Positions 1 to 8,402 of a stretch of 64,000 nt of DNA are shown here, piece after piece (the first letter of the stretch is position 1; every line of letters starts with the position of its first letter). The notes under the pieces were generated by a model. It was not told the DNA's origin. It ran no database searches and saw only the letters and a list, made by a program, of their open reading frames with translations. This stretch comes from Exiguobacterium sp. FSL W8-0210. Lineage in GTDB: Bacteria > Bacillota > Bacilli > Exiguobacteriales > Exiguobacteriaceae. Position numbers and translations under genes: made by a program. The stretch lies in the NCBI RefSeq assembly GCF_038006045.1, contig NZ_JBBOUK010000001.1, forward strand, positions 2,645,001-2,709,000, in the 5' to 3' direction.

Positions 1-328
1 CTGGCATCCGCCATAGTTGCAACTGTTCTGTATGTATACGGATTTGCTCGAACAACTCTGGGAACTGCTCGGCACTCAAGCGAACCCCTTCACTTCGAAT
101 CCGGGACACTCGTTGCCACTGTCGTAGCCAGAGTATCAACAATAGGATCACAAGACCCACCATCACATAAATACCGGCCTGCCCTGTTTCAAACACTAAT
201 CCAATAATGGCACCGACCGTCACGATGGCGATGCCTAACAACAAACTAAAGTAGACGGTTTCTTTGCGGGTCACCGCTTGCCTGATCCGGTGCGCGGGAT
301 CGATTCGTTCATGCATCTCCTGCTCCAT
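1..328 (-). CDS. M48-like peptidase, N-terminal part (cut by window edge)
   Basis: Reading leftward from an ATG at 328 with a GAGGGAG ribosome binding site, an open frame of 109 codons runs off the window. The product begins MEQEMHERIDPAHRIR, has two hydrophobic segments (about residues 25-45 and 50-65) and then 'VRLSAEQFPELFEQI'. That last stretch resembles the segment following the membrane helices in M48-family membrane metallopeptidases. The catalytic HExxH motif would lie outside the window, so the family call is inferred from N-terminal layout only. It could be another membrane protein. Confidence 0.5.
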   Translation of the reverse strand, partial: MEQEMHERIDPAHRIRQAVTRKETVYFSLLLGIAIVTVGAIIGLVFETGQAGIYVMVGLVILLLILWLRQWQRVSRIRSEGVRLSAEQFPELFEQIRIHTEQLQLWRMP

Positions 329-696
329 GTGTCATCTCCCTCATCTGTCACGTAATTCATCGTTTTCTCTTCCTTCTTATCTTAACGGTTATTCCATCAA
401 AGTTCCAAGGGAATCCTTTCCTGACATACCAAAAGAATATTCAGATAAATTATATTTTCAGACACATCTTGATATCGTAACTTTTTTCCTGAATATTCAT
501 TATATATGTAATAAAATTTCTAAAATTCTATTTTAGAGCGTTTTTTGTTGATTTTTTAGCGTTTATACGCAATTCGAACAATAAAGCAATCTGCTATTTG
601 AACCACTAACTTTTTATTGACAGGTGGGACAATAGTCACTCTTTTATATTGAAGAAAAATCTGGAATCCCATATAATAACTAACAGGAAGAAGAAT
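329..696. other. Intergenic region between divergent genes
   Basis: No convincing gene is seen. The stretch is AT-rich from about 430. TTGACA at 617-622 could be a -35 box for the small gene that follows, but the best -10-like hexamers (642-650) sit at 19-22 bp, so the promoter is not well defined. Confidence 0.5.
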
Positions 697-906
697 ATGG
701 GAGTGATAAATTTGGGATTATTTAATTTAACAAAAAAGGACTACACCGTCCAGTATCACGTATTACGCGGAGATGAGATCATCGACACGGATCGATTGAA
801 TGTTCGAACAGGCGATCATACGACAGCACGAAAAAAAGCCGACAACATGTTAAGAAGAGAATACGGACGCACTCAGTACAAAATCGAGTGGGTACAACGG
901 TTCTAA
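697..906 (+). CDS. Small charged protein of unknown function
   Basis: A 69-residue reading frame starts at ATG 697, preceded by AGGAAG at a proper distance. The frame stays open upstream to a TTG at 649 that lacks a ribosome binding site. A TTG at 712 preceded by GGAGTG is another possible start. The product is rich in Lys/Arg/Asp with no membrane segment or Cys motif and ends 'YKIEWVQRF'. I do not recognise the family. A strong hairpin directly follows the stop, supporting a real single-gene unit. Confidence 0.6.
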   Translation: MGVINLGLFNLTKKDYTVQYHVLRGDEIIDTDRLNVRTGDHTTARKKADNMLRREYGRTQYKIEWVQRF

Positions 907-911
907 TCGCT

Positions 912-960
912 AAAATAACCCATCGCCTCAGTCATGATGATTGAGACGATGGGTTATTTT
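912..960. terminator. Bidirectional intrinsic terminator
   Basis: An AAATAACCCATCG arm pairs with CGATGGGTTATTT around a CCTCA/TGAG inner stem, with A-runs and T-runs on the two sides. It serves the small gene on the left and the VanZ-like gene on the right. Confidence 0.85.
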
Positions 961-1475
961 CATGCATGCTTTTGTTCTTGCTCCCGTACGATTCGATCAG
1001 CTTTTAAGTAAAGACGAATCGCTGTGTACAATACGATGCCAATCAATGCACCACTTCCATCGATCAATACATCACCGACGAGTGGTGTTCGTCCGCCCGT
1101 CAACAATTGATGGAACTCATCCAACACACCGATTGTCATCGCTGTCGTGAAGGCAAAGAAAGCAGCTGGTAACGCTGCGTACCCTCGACCGCGCAAAAAA
1201 TGAACGAGACTGACCCCGAGGACGAAGAACAGACTGGCATGCATGCCTTTCCGAATGAAGAATTCAAGGAAGGCTGCAGGTCCGAGTGACGCGACGCTGA
1301 TTGGAACTTCATAATGGAACGACACGAATGAAAACGCATAGACCCAGTCGAGCGGCATATGTTGTGTCAAAAATGGAATCAGGGATTGTTGCTGATAGGT
1401 CATCGAACTGAAGACGAATAAGGAAAGTAAGATGGCTCCTCCTACATAAGCAGCAATGGGTATACGGCGCATCAT
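960..1475 (-). CDS. VanZ-family membrane protein
   Basis: A 171-residue protein. The start at ATG 1475 is chosen because AAAGGAG lies 7 bases upstream; the longer frame to 1544 has no such site. It shows an N-terminal hydrophobic segment, further helices and the family signature 'VLDEFHQLLTGGRTPLVGD', in which the Asp-Glu-His-Gln group is characteristic of VanZ-like proteins. VanZ gives teicoplanin resistance in enterococci, but most homologues have unknown roles. There is no van cluster here, so a resistance function should not be assumed. It is a single-gene unit ending in the shared hairpin at 912-960. Confidence 0.85.
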   Translation of the reverse strand: MMRRIPIAAYVGGAILLSLFVFSSMTYQQQSLIPFLTQHMPLDWVYAFSFVSFHYEVPISVASLGPAAFLEFFIRKGMHASLFFVLGVSLVHFLRGRGYAALPAAFFAFTTAMTIGVLDEFHQLLTGGRTPLVGDVLIDGSGALIGIVLYTAIRLYLKADRIVREQEQKHA

Positions 1476-1590
1476 GCACGCTCCTTTCTCTTTGTACATC
1501 CTACCATGGATGCTTATCGTGAACATACGCCAAAAGACGGACATACACTGCTCTCATTTACTCTTCATTCCCTCTTTTACAACTGATACA

Positions 1591-1621
1591 ACAAAAACAC
1601 CCCATCCATATGGATGAGGTG
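1591..1621 (-). terminator. Intrinsic terminator of des
   Basis: On the minus strand a 10-bp stem with one mismatch (CACCTCATCC / GGATGGGGTG, loop ATAT) is followed by TTTTTG, just past the desaturase stop codon. Confidence 0.8.
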
Positions 1622-1627
1622 AAAAGC

Positions 1628-2647
1628 TTACAACGATGACGTCTTTGGTTCGCGTAAGAGGTGTTTGATGTCATGGAACGTCACAAACGTTCTATTCTTC
1701 GCATCGTATAGTTTATAGCGAAGCGACTTCAGACTCGAGAATAAACCAATCTTCGTCGCCTTCTGAAGCGGAGGTGTCGAGACGTGTGCTTTTTCGAGAT
1801 GATAGTTCGGAACACGTGGGCTGAGATGGTGGACGTGGTGGAAGCCGATGTTTCCTGTCACCCATTGCAACACCTTCGGCAACTCGTAATACGAACTACC
1901 TTCGATTGCCGCCTTAACGTAATCCCATTCACTTTCATCCTCGAAGTACGAGTCTTCGAACGTGTGTTGAACGTAGAATAACCAGATTCCAAGTACGCCT
2001 GCTGTGAACATCGTCGTTCCTTGGATGATCAAGAAGGCTTGCCAACCAATGAAGTAGATCAAAATACCGTACAGGACGATAAGCGACGCATTGATGACAT
2101 GTGTGTTGATTCGTTCTTTTTTGCGCGCATCCTTCCGGTTGAAGCGGCTCGAGACGAGAATCAATAAGAGCGGTCCAAGACCAAACATGACGAGTGGGTT
2201 CCGGTACAGACGATACTTGAGACGTGTAAAGCGTGATGCTTCGATATACTCCTCAATCGTCATGACCCAGATGTCACCGACACCGCGCTTATCGAGATTC
2301 CCACTTGATGCGTGGTGGATCGAGTGCTCCCGTTTCCATTTCTCATACGGGAATAACGTCAAAATCCCAGTGATCGTTCCGACGATGGCGTTCGCCTTCT
2401 TATTTTTAAAGAATGAACCATGGGTACAATCATGGAAGATGATGAACATCCGGACGACGAATCCTGCAGCGAGGATCGCCAACGGGATCGCGAGAAACAC
2501 AGATAGTTTCAGGGCCTCATATGCCAGAAACCATAGGACGAGAAATGGCAGGATCGTGTTGATCATCTGCCGGACGCTGGCTTTGATGTCCGCCTTCTCA
2601 AACGGCGATACATGTTTGCGCAGCTGGGCAATCTTTTCTTTACTCAT
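1628..2647 (-). CDS. des: Acyl-lipid fatty acid desaturase
   Basis: A 339-residue integral membrane di-iron desaturase. The three histidine boxes are visible: HDCTH near residue 72, HSIHH near 108 and HHVHH near 270, separated by hydrophobic helices. The sequence closely follows B. subtilis Des (352 aa) along its whole length, for example 'NLDKRG.GDIW' and 'GVWLFYVQHTFEDSYFE'. B. subtilis Des introduces a delta-5 double bond into membrane phospholipid acyl chains at low temperature. ATG 2647 is chosen because GAGGAGGAAG precedes it. No desKR-type sensor pair is adjacent. The gene has its own promoter region and terminator. Confidence 0.93.
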   Translation of the reverse strand: MSKEKIAQLRKHVSPFEKADIKASVRQMINTILPFLVLWFLAYEALKLSVFLAIPLAILAAGFVVRMFIIFHDCTHGSFFKNKKANAIVGTITGILTLFPYEKWKREHSIHHASSGNLDKRGVGDIWVMTIEEYIEASRFTRLKYRLYRNPLVMFGLGPLLLILVSSRFNRKDARKKERINTHVINASLIVLYGILIYFIGWQAFLIIQGTTMFTAGVLGIWLFYVQHTFEDSYFEDESEWDYVKAAIEGSSYYELPKVLQWVTGNIGFHHVHHLSPRVPNYHLEKAHVSTPPLQKATKIGLFSSLKSLRYKLYDAKNRTFVTFHDIKHLLREPKTSSL

Positions 2648-2779
2648 AGTGGTGCTTCCTCCTCGGGTTGTTTCAGCGTTCACGACGCTAAGTAAAATAG
2701 TGAAACTAAAGTATGAAACCAGTGAGCGGTGGTCGTGACGGTGCCTCTACAACACGATTCAAAAGCGGCACTCTAATTG

Positions 2780-2816
2780 TTTAGCGCTAAAATATTTTTG
2801 TTACCAGGTAATTATA
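2780..2816 (-). promoter_or_regulatory. Putative des promoter with two dyads and a long leader
   Basis: Minus-strand TATAAT (complement of 2811-2816) is a good -10 box; a -35 box is weak. TTACCAGGTAA (2801-2811) overlaps the predicted transcription start, and TTTAGCGCTAAA, a perfect 12-bp palindrome, lies at 2780-2791. The leader to the ATG would be about 155 nt. The dyads look like operators, but the protein that would bind them is unknown. Confidence 0.45.
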
Positions 2817-2852
2817 TCACATATCATAAATCGTCCACGGTTTATTTTTAAA

Positions 2853-2883
2853 ATTAAAAAAGCAGAGACAAGCGTCTCTGCTT
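2853..2883 (-). terminator. Intrinsic terminator of the FAD/Rieske gene
   Basis: A 10-bp perfect stem (AAGCAGAGAC / GTCTCTGCTT, loop AAGC as read on the + strand) overlaps the stop codon and is followed on the minus strand by a run of T. Confidence 0.85.
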
Positions 2884-4408
2884 ACTCGATCGATTTGAGT
2901 GGGTTGACGGCTGGTCCTTCTAGCACCTCTCCTGTCGGACCGAATCGTGAACCATGACACGGACAATCCCATGATCGTTCCGCCTCATTCCATTTCGTAT
3001 CGCATCCCATATGGGTACAGGTCGTCGAGACGAGATGAAGGTTCCCTTCCGAATCCCGGTAACCACCGACCGTCTTGCCGTGATGGGTGACGAGTCCACC
3101 TTCGTCCGGTTGTAACTCGTCGGCACTGCGACGCGCTTTCGTCAGCTTTCCTTTGACCAGTTCGATCGCGACGTCCGCATTGTTCTTGACGAACTGCGTC
3201 GCATCCTTTGTTTTTAGCTTCGAACGATTCGGATCGAACAGATGCCGAAAACGGTTTGGTGTTCCCGTCAATAAGTCGCTGAGTAACAGTCCGGCCGCGA
3301 TACCATTCGTCATCCCCCACTTCGCAAAACCGGTCGCGACGAACACGTTCGGATCATTTGGCGTCATCTGTCCGATGTAGGGAATCTTATCGAGCGTGAT
3401 CAAGTCTTGTGCTGACCAGAACTGTCCGAACGATTCGACGTGAAATTCATGCTTTGCAAAATCCGCAAGATGCTGATACCGCTGCATCGTCTCTGTCTCG
3501 TGACCAGATAGATGATTCTCACCGCCGAAGAGACCAAGCAGACGACCGTCTTCAGTCCGTGTGTGACGCAGAGAACGACTCGGTTGATCGGCACTCATAA
3601 ACATCCCGTCCGGAAACGTCTCATCGACATGACCTGACACGATATAAGACCGCTGGACTTCAAGTTTTGAGAAGTACAAGCCTTTGAAGTCATGAAACGG
3701 AAAATGGGTCGCGATGACGACCTTCTTCGCCTCAATCCGGTGACCGTTCTCTAGGATGACTGTCGGCGTCCGGTTCGATTCGAGCGATACGGCACGTGTC
3801 CGTTCGTATAAGGCACCCCCTTGGTGGACGATTTGTCGGGCGAGTCCTTGAAGATATTTGACGGGATGGAACTGCGCTTGATCGCGCAAGACGACAGCAC
3901 GTTTGACATCGTACGGCAACTTATCCCGAACTTCTTGCGTCGCTTCTCCACCGTTCAGTCCCAATCGTTCATAGGCTTTTACTTCTCGTTCCATCGCTTG
4001 CTCTTTTGATGTCGAAGCGTAGAGATACGCGTCCTGCGTTTCAAGTTCACAAGCTATGTCGAGTCGTTCTACCTGATGACGTAAAAATATGATGGCTTCC
4101 TCGTTCGCTTCATAATACAGTCGCGCTGACTCCTCGCCGACGGTGCGAATCAGCGTGTCATAGATCAAACCGTGCTGTGAGGAAACTTTAGCCGTCGTAT
4201 AACCCGTCGTGCCGGCAGCAACGTCACCTGCTTCGATTACGGCGACATCATATCCTCGTTCCGTCAATTGCATTGCCGTGACAAGTCCAGCAATACCAGC
4301 CCCAATGACGACGACATCATGCTTAGCATCTTGATTCAAAGCGGGATAAGAAGTAGCAGGGGCACTTTGTTTCCAATAAGATGATGGAAATCCAGATAAG
4401 TAAGGCAT
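2882..4408 (-). CDS. FAD-dependent oxidoreductase with C-terminal Rieske domain
   Basis: A 508-residue fusion. Residues about 33-42 carry the dinucleotide-binding motif VVIGAGIAGL followed by a DAO-type FAD fold. The C-terminus holds a Rieske [2Fe-2S] domain with CTHMGC at about 464 and CPCHG at about 482, giving the two Cys-His ligand pairs. This architecture is widespread in Bacilli as an uncharacterised amine or glycine-oxidase-like enzyme with electron transfer through the Rieske centre; the substrate is unknown. The start at ATG 4408 follows GAAAGGAG. It is a monocistronic unit with its own terminator. Confidence 0.88.
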   Translation of the reverse strand: MPYLSGFPSSYWKQSAPATSYPALNQDAKHDVVVIGAGIAGLVTAMQLTERGYDVAVIEAGDVAAGTTGYTTAKVSSQHGLIYDTLIRTVGEESARLYYEANEEAIIFLRHQVERLDIACELETQDAYLYASTSKEQAMEREVKAYERLGLNGGEATQEVRDKLPYDVKRAVVLRDQAQFHPVKYLQGLARQIVHQGGALYERTRAVSLESNRTPTVILENGHRIEAKKVVIATHFPFHDFKGLYFSKLEVQRSYIVSGHVDETFPDGMFMSADQPSRSLRHTRTEDGRLLGLFGGENHLSGHETETMQRYQHLADFAKHEFHVESFGQFWSAQDLITLDKIPYIGQMTPNDPNVFVATGFAKWGMTNGIAAGLLLSDLLTGTPNRFRHLFDPNRSKLKTKDATQFVKNNADVAIELVKGKLTKARRSADELQPDEGGLVTHHGKTVGGYRDSEGNLHLVSTTCTHMGCDTKWNEAERSWDCPCHGSRFGPTGEVLEGPAVNPLKSIE

Positions 4409-4610
4409 CAAAAACTCCTTTCGAAAAATACGACAGATCGACATGGTTAATCGTTCCCTGAACGACGCAAAAACATGCATGAATCATATTGTTTTAAAAA
4501 GAAGCTCTAATTTATAGGAATTAATTTACTTTAATAAAAAATAATATGGAATAATTAGGTTTATCATTGTTTATACTACAGTTAACAAGCATAAGAGAGG
4601 AGTTTACTTC

Positions 4611-5057
4611 ATGAAATTGGGGCGCCATATAATTGAGACCTTTCGTCGTTTTGCGCTTGCAGCAAGTATTGATGAATACAACCTTGCAAGTGTGCTGACA
4701 AAGGAAATTCCAGAGCTGACAGATATCTGCGTTACGATTCGCCCGACACACCTTCACCTTCAAGCCGCTGTACCGTTGACACGTTATGGTCTAGAGCGTG
4801 ACTTACCAGTTGAATTAACGCTCCAATTACGGGCAGTCGATAAACGCACCATCACATTCGAAGTCTTTGATGTTTGTCCTCACGATACCGAATCCTTTAA
4901 TGAAACCTATCTCATTCGTCCACCTTATCTGCGTTATGAAAACCGACTTCTGACCGTCGATTTTTCCTTCTATTTTCCTTTTCGTCATGCCCGTTACCGC
5001 TCGATTCGTCACGTTAAACTGGAAGAAGGTTTTCTGTTTGCTTATTTGTCTCATTAA
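4611..5057 (+). CDS. Conserved protein of unknown function, paralogue of the 33964 gene
   Basis: A 148-residue protein from ATG 4611, preceded by AGAGGAG. No signal peptide, membrane helix or Cys motif is seen; the composition suggests a mainly beta-strand cytoplasmic domain. The C-terminal 110 residues line up by eye with the product at 33964-34407: 'LTLQLRAVDKRTITFEVFDV' matches 'LTIAPFRICHNIISFHIYDI', and 'HVKLEEGFLFAYLSH' matches 'YTKLLDHKILVGLHL'. I do not recognise the family. It stands alone between two minus-strand genes, so it is regulated on its own. Confidence 0.65.
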   Translation: MKLGRHIIETFRRFALAASIDEYNLASVLTKEIPELTDICVTIRPTHLHLQAAVPLTRYGLERDLPVELTLQLRAVDKRTITFEVFDVCPHDTESFNETYLIRPPYLRYENRLLTVDFSFYFPFRHARYRSIRHVKLEEGFLFAYLSH

Positions 5058-5092
5058 AAGAGCACCCTCTCCTAAATTAGGCGAAGGTGCTC
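5056..5092. terminator. Hairpin terminator between convergent genes
   Basis: A GAGCACC / GGTGCTC stem continues inward with CTC/GA and TAAATTA. On the minus strand it is followed by TTTTA and so terminates the uhpT operon; the T-run on the plus strand is poor. Confidence 0.7.
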
Positions 5093-5099
5093 GTGCTTG

Positions 5100-6509
5100 T
5101 TAAGAACTCAACTTATCCGCTTGACGCTCTAGCAGTCCGAGGCGACGAATCTTTTTCTCCTCGACGACGGCAACGATCGCGAGGGCGATCAAACCGAACA
5201 GTAACGCCGCATTGAAGATGACAAATGTATCACTCCAGCCGTGTAACGTAACCGAACCAATTGTTAGACCGTTCGTTTCCGGATCAGCGATTTTCGCTAG
5301 ACCGACTTTTGCGATTGAATCACCGAACAAGTAACCGAACGTACCGACCATCCCGTTCGTGACCGTCGTCGCTTGTTTTGGTGCGAAGCTGATGACCGAG
5401 ACACCGATCAAGAGCTGTGGTCCGTAGATGAGCGCACCGAGTGCAAATAGTGACGCGTAAATCATAAGTTCACTCGTCCCGTAACGATAACCGAGGACCG
5501 CGACGGCCGTCAGTAAGAGACAGATCGCTGCGACGAGCGCCCGCCGTCCTTTCAGTAAATCGGACACGTAACCCCAAATCATACTGCCGCATAATGCGCC
5601 GATCTCAAAGAAGAAGATCGTATTGACAGCACTCTCCGTACTGAAGTGTAAGTGTTCCGTGACATAGAGCGGCGCCCAGTTATCAATCCCGATTCGGACG
5701 ATGTAAACGAAGACGTTCGCGATACAGAGCGTCCAGATCCAGGGGTTCGAGATGACGTACGTTTTGAAGATTTGCCATTTCGTCATACTTTCAGCAGCAA
5801 TGTTTTCCGGTTCGATCGGTTCCTCGAAGATTTCTTCACTCCGATTCCACCCGAGTTCCTCCGGATCATCCTTCCCGATGAACAGACCGACGATTCCGAT
5901 GACGAGCGCGATCGCAGCTGGGAAGATGAACATCCCGACGACACTTCCGTTGAAGAAGACGTTCGCTCCCCACAGTGCGAGACCACCGGCAATCGCTCCA
6001 CCGATGTTGTGCGAGACATTCCAGAAGCCGAGGTAGCGCCCACGTTTTTCAAACGGTGTCCAGCGGGCGATCGTCGAATATGACGATGGTCCCCCGACCG
6101 ATTGGAAGAACCCACTGAGTCCCCATAAAACCATCAAGAGACCGACCGGACTTCCGCCGGCACTCATCAAGAGCCCCATCGCGGTGACGATCAAGGACGA
6201 GAGAATTAATAAGAACGAGATGACGCGTTTCGTATTTTTCCCGTCAACGAAGTAGCCGAGCAACGTTTTCCCGATTCCGTATGTAATCGAGAAGGCGAAG
6301 CCGATATAACCAAGTTCCGTCGTCGTAAAGCCAAGTTCCTCTTTCAAGAGCGGTTGCGCTGCTTTGAAGTTGTTTCGGATGAGATACATCGCCATATATG
6401 AGAAGAAGACGACTAAGAATGCCTTTAAGAATTGCTGTAACCATTGTTTCCGTTGTACTTCGATTGGTATGCCGGCATTCGGCAATTTTTTGATGCTGAA
6501 GAAGCCCAT
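5100..6509 (-). CDS. uhpT: Hexose-phosphate:phosphate antiporter (UhpT type)
   Basis: A 469-residue member of the organophosphate:Pi antiporter family of the major facilitator superfamily, with 12 predicted helices and a central cytoplasmic loop. It matches E. coli UhpT throughout: 'YLIRNNFKAAQ', 'GFAFSITYGIGKTLLGYFVDGKN', 'SGFFQSVGG', 'FLGFWN.SHNIGGA' and 'YGPQLLIGVSVI'. The family exchanges external glucose-6-phosphate for internal phosphate. It is the last gene of an operon with a solute-binding protein (35-bp gap) and a two-component system, which points to induction by external sugar phosphate. A related OPA exporter/importer specificity such as phosphoglycerate cannot be excluded. Confidence 0.88.
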   Translation of the reverse strand: MGFFSIKKLPNAGIPIEVQRKQWLQQFLKAFLVVFFSYMAMYLIRNNFKAAQPLLKEELGFTTTELGYIGFAFSITYGIGKTLLGYFVDGKNTKRVISFLLILSSLIVTAMGLLMSAGGSPVGLLMVLWGLSGFFQSVGGPSSYSTIARWTPFEKRGRYLGFWNVSHNIGGAIAGGLALWGANVFFNGSVVGMFIFPAAIALVIGIVGLFIGKDDPEELGWNRSEEIFEEPIEPENIAAESMTKWQIFKTYVISNPWIWTLCIANVFVYIVRIGIDNWAPLYVTEHLHFSTESAVNTIFFFEIGALCGSMIWGYVSDLLKGRRALVAAICLLLTAVAVLGYRYGTSELMIYASLFALGALIYGPQLLIGVSVISFAPKQATTVTNGMVGTFGYLFGDSIAKVGLAKIADPETNGLTIGSVTLHGWSDTFVIFNAALLFGLIALAIVAVVEEKKIRRLGLLERQADKLSS

Positions 6510-6544
6510 CTTCCATTTCCCCTATCTGAATCAGAGTCTTCGCA

Positions 6545-7534
6545 TCATTTGTCCTGGAGCTGATTGAATCGACGGAGATAGTCGCGGTAATCGGCGACGA
6601 TATCCTGTCCGACATTTTGCTGGATCGGTTGTGTCTTCGCGATCGCATAGGTCGGCGTACCGAACGAGACTTTCCGCAGGATCGCCTGACCGTCCGCTGA
6701 GAGTACGAAACGCATGAAGGCGTTCGCCTGCTTTTGTTGCGTCCGTCCTTTCAACTTTGAAATCGCGTTGATCGAGTACGTATCGAGTGGAATGCTTTTG
6801 ACCGGATAATACTTTTCACGCAGCGATTGTTGATCCCCGATGAAATTGACCCCAAGCATCGCTTCCCCACTGGCGACGTACGACGTCGGTGCAAAGCCGT
6901 TCGCCGTGAATAGTCGCGTTCGCTCGATTAGCTCGCGTAAGACATTTTCCGCTTTCGTCCCGTATCCGTCAAAGACCGCTTGCAGGATCGTCGCACCGGT
7001 ACCGGAATGGTTCGGATCCGGCAAAATCAACTCGTCCTGATACCGCTTCGCTGTCAAGTCAGCGAGCGTCTTCGGATACGGTGCTGCCCCGAATCGGTTG
7101 TTCCAGACGTCCGTATTGATGACGATCGCGAGGCGTTCGACTTCGTAGCCGATCCAGTAGCGATCCGGATCCTGCAGTTCCGCTTGATCCATGTCGTTCG
7201 GGAACGGTGTCGACAACCCGCGTTGCTTGAGCGTCTGGTGAGCGTCCCACGTTCCGCCGATAATGACGTCGGCGCGCGGATGATCTGCTTCCTTCGTCAC
7301 GCGCCGGACGAGTTCTTCTGTCGACAGGCGGACGAACTCATACGTACAACCTGCTTGTTCGCAATACGATGACAGTAAGGCACGCCCGATATCCTCTTTC
7401 GCAGAGACATACGCCGTCAAATGCGGAACGGTTTCCCGCGCGGCTGTCCCTTGCTTCGTCTGTTCATTGTTGCGGACGATCCAAATGCTCATGAGACAAA
7501 TGATACTCAGCAAGAAGAGCATTCCTTTTCTCAT
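6545..7534 (-). CDS. Extracellular solute-binding protein, probable sugar-phosphate sensor
   Basis: A 329-residue type-2 periplasmic-binding-protein fold with one N-terminal hydrophobic segment (about residues 4-20). There is a Cys in it, but the residue before it is Ile, so a classic lipobox is not seen and a membrane anchor is more likely. The motif 'LILPDPNHSGTGATILQAVF' is typical of the iron/phosphate-ester binding subfamily. No ABC permease or ATPase is nearby. By analogy with HptA of Staphylococcus and PgtC of Salmonella, it probably reports ligand to the neighbouring kinase rather than feeding a transporter. Its ATG overlaps the stop of the preceding gene by 4 bases. Confidence 0.75.
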   Translation of the reverse strand: MRKGMLFLLSIICLMSIWIVRNNEQTKQGTAARETVPHLTAYVSAKEDIGRALLSSYCEQAGCTYEFVRLSTEELVRRVTKEADHPRADVIIGGTWDAHQTLKQRGLSTPFPNDMDQAELQDPDRYWIGYEVERLAIVINTDVWNNRFGAAPYPKTLADLTAKRYQDELILPDPNHSGTGATILQAVFDGYGTKAENVLRELIERTRLFTANGFAPTSYVASGEAMLGVNFIGDQQSLREKYYPVKSIPLDTYSINAISKLKGRTQQKQANAFMRFVLSADGQAILRKVSFGTPTYAIAKTQPIQQNVGQDIVADYRDYLRRFNQLQDK

Positions 7535-8307
7535 CGATTCGCCTCCTTCCCGATCGGCAGGAGTTGTCCTTTTAAATAGAAGGTGTTTCCATTGTCATCA
7601 TCCATGTACTGGACGCTGAACAATGTCTCATAAACGGCAATATTCATTAAGGTGGCACGCGTGTTCTGCTCATTCTTGAACCGCTGAAGCTTGAGAATGC
7701 GCGGCTGTCCCTGACTGGTATCGAGTGCCTGACCGACTTCTTCATAGTCCGTCATCGGCTCCGCCTGCGTCAGGCGACGCTTGACGTCTTCTCGCTCACG
7801 TGCCGTCAAAGAACGAGACCGTCCTGCTGCATACACGGTCACGACTTCCGCCTCGGCGAACTGACGCGCGAGCTGTTCTGGTTCGTGATAGGCGTTTAAG
7901 AATCGTGCTTTCAGTGTCGTCGTCTGAGTGCTAGGACGTTGCGCGACACATTTTCCATTTAGCGTCATGCTTTCCCCGAGCGAGAACGTCCATGTCGTTC
8001 CGTTCAAGAAACGGAGCGTTCCGGTAAACGTCGCCGTTCCCTCCGGACAGGTCCCGTTTGCCACCGTCTTCATTTGCTTCAATAGCGTCGTGATGCGCTG
8101 GACTTCCGTTCCGTCTTCTACCGTCTGCTCCCCCCATGCCCGGTGACGTAACGTCAACTCGGTCGGGAGCGAGTCATCGGAAGCATTCAGCCGTTTTGGT
8201 CCATCGAGGACATGTAAGCGTCCGAAGACCGTCTGCTGAAGCAAAAGAAGACCGAGGGCAAACAAGATACCCATCAGGAAGAGATAAGCGATAGTCGATG
8301 CTTTCAT
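7531..8307 (-). CDS. Membrane-anchored extracytoplasmic protein of unknown function
   Basis: A 258-residue protein with an N-terminal transmembrane segment (about residues 7-27) and an outside domain with few features. Two Cys in the middle ('GTCPEGTATF' and 'NGKCVAQR') could form a disulfide. I do not recognise the family. It is translated from an ATG with AAGGAGAGG and overlaps the solute-binding gene by ATGA. It lies between the kinase and the sensor protein, which suggests an accessory role in signal transfer, perhaps like the anchored regulators found beside other kinases. That role is inference from position only. Confidence 0.6.
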   Translation of the reverse strand: MKASTIAYLFLMGILFALGLLLLQQTVFGRLHVLDGPKRLNASDDSLPTELTLRHRAWGEQTVEDGTEVQRITTLLKQMKTVANGTCPEGTATFTGTLRFLNGTTWTFSLGESMTLNGKCVAQRPSTQTTTLKARFLNAYHEPEQLARQFAEAEVVTVYAAGRSRSLTAREREDVKRRLTQAEPMTDYEEVGQALDTSQGQPRILKLQRFKNEQNTRATLMNIAVYETLFSVQYMDDDNGNTFYLKGQLLPIGKEANR

Positions 8308-8331
8308 GATTCCTCTCCTTGCTTGATTCTT

Positions 8332-8380
8332 AGATTACGGGGCAATTGTTTCGTAAATCCGGTCGAATTGTTTCGTAAAT
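8332..8380 (-). promoter_or_regulatory. Internal promoter with tandem response-regulator-like direct repeats
   Basis: Two perfect copies of ATTTACGAAACAATT (minus strand; 8366-8380 and 8344-8358) lie 22 bp apart, two helical turns. They are followed after 6 bp by TAATCT (8332-8337), a plausible -10 box. Tandem repeats on one DNA face just upstream of -10 are the usual layout for OmpR/PhoB-type activators. The site precedes the 8307-to-5100 gene set and is the likely target of the regulator at 9785-10456. Confidence 0.7.
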
Positions 8381-8402
8381 GTATCATTTGTAAGCGATTA
8401 CA

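Noticed and set aside
264..536. Plus-strand open frame of 90 codons
   Set aside because: It overlaps the start of the M48-like gene on the other strand, has no ribosome binding site and encodes a Ser/Cys-rich peptide without domain character.
960..1475. VanZ-like gene as a glycopeptide-resistance determinant
   Set aside because: No vanHAX or vanRS genes are present; VanZ-like proteins are common in Bacilli without resistance.
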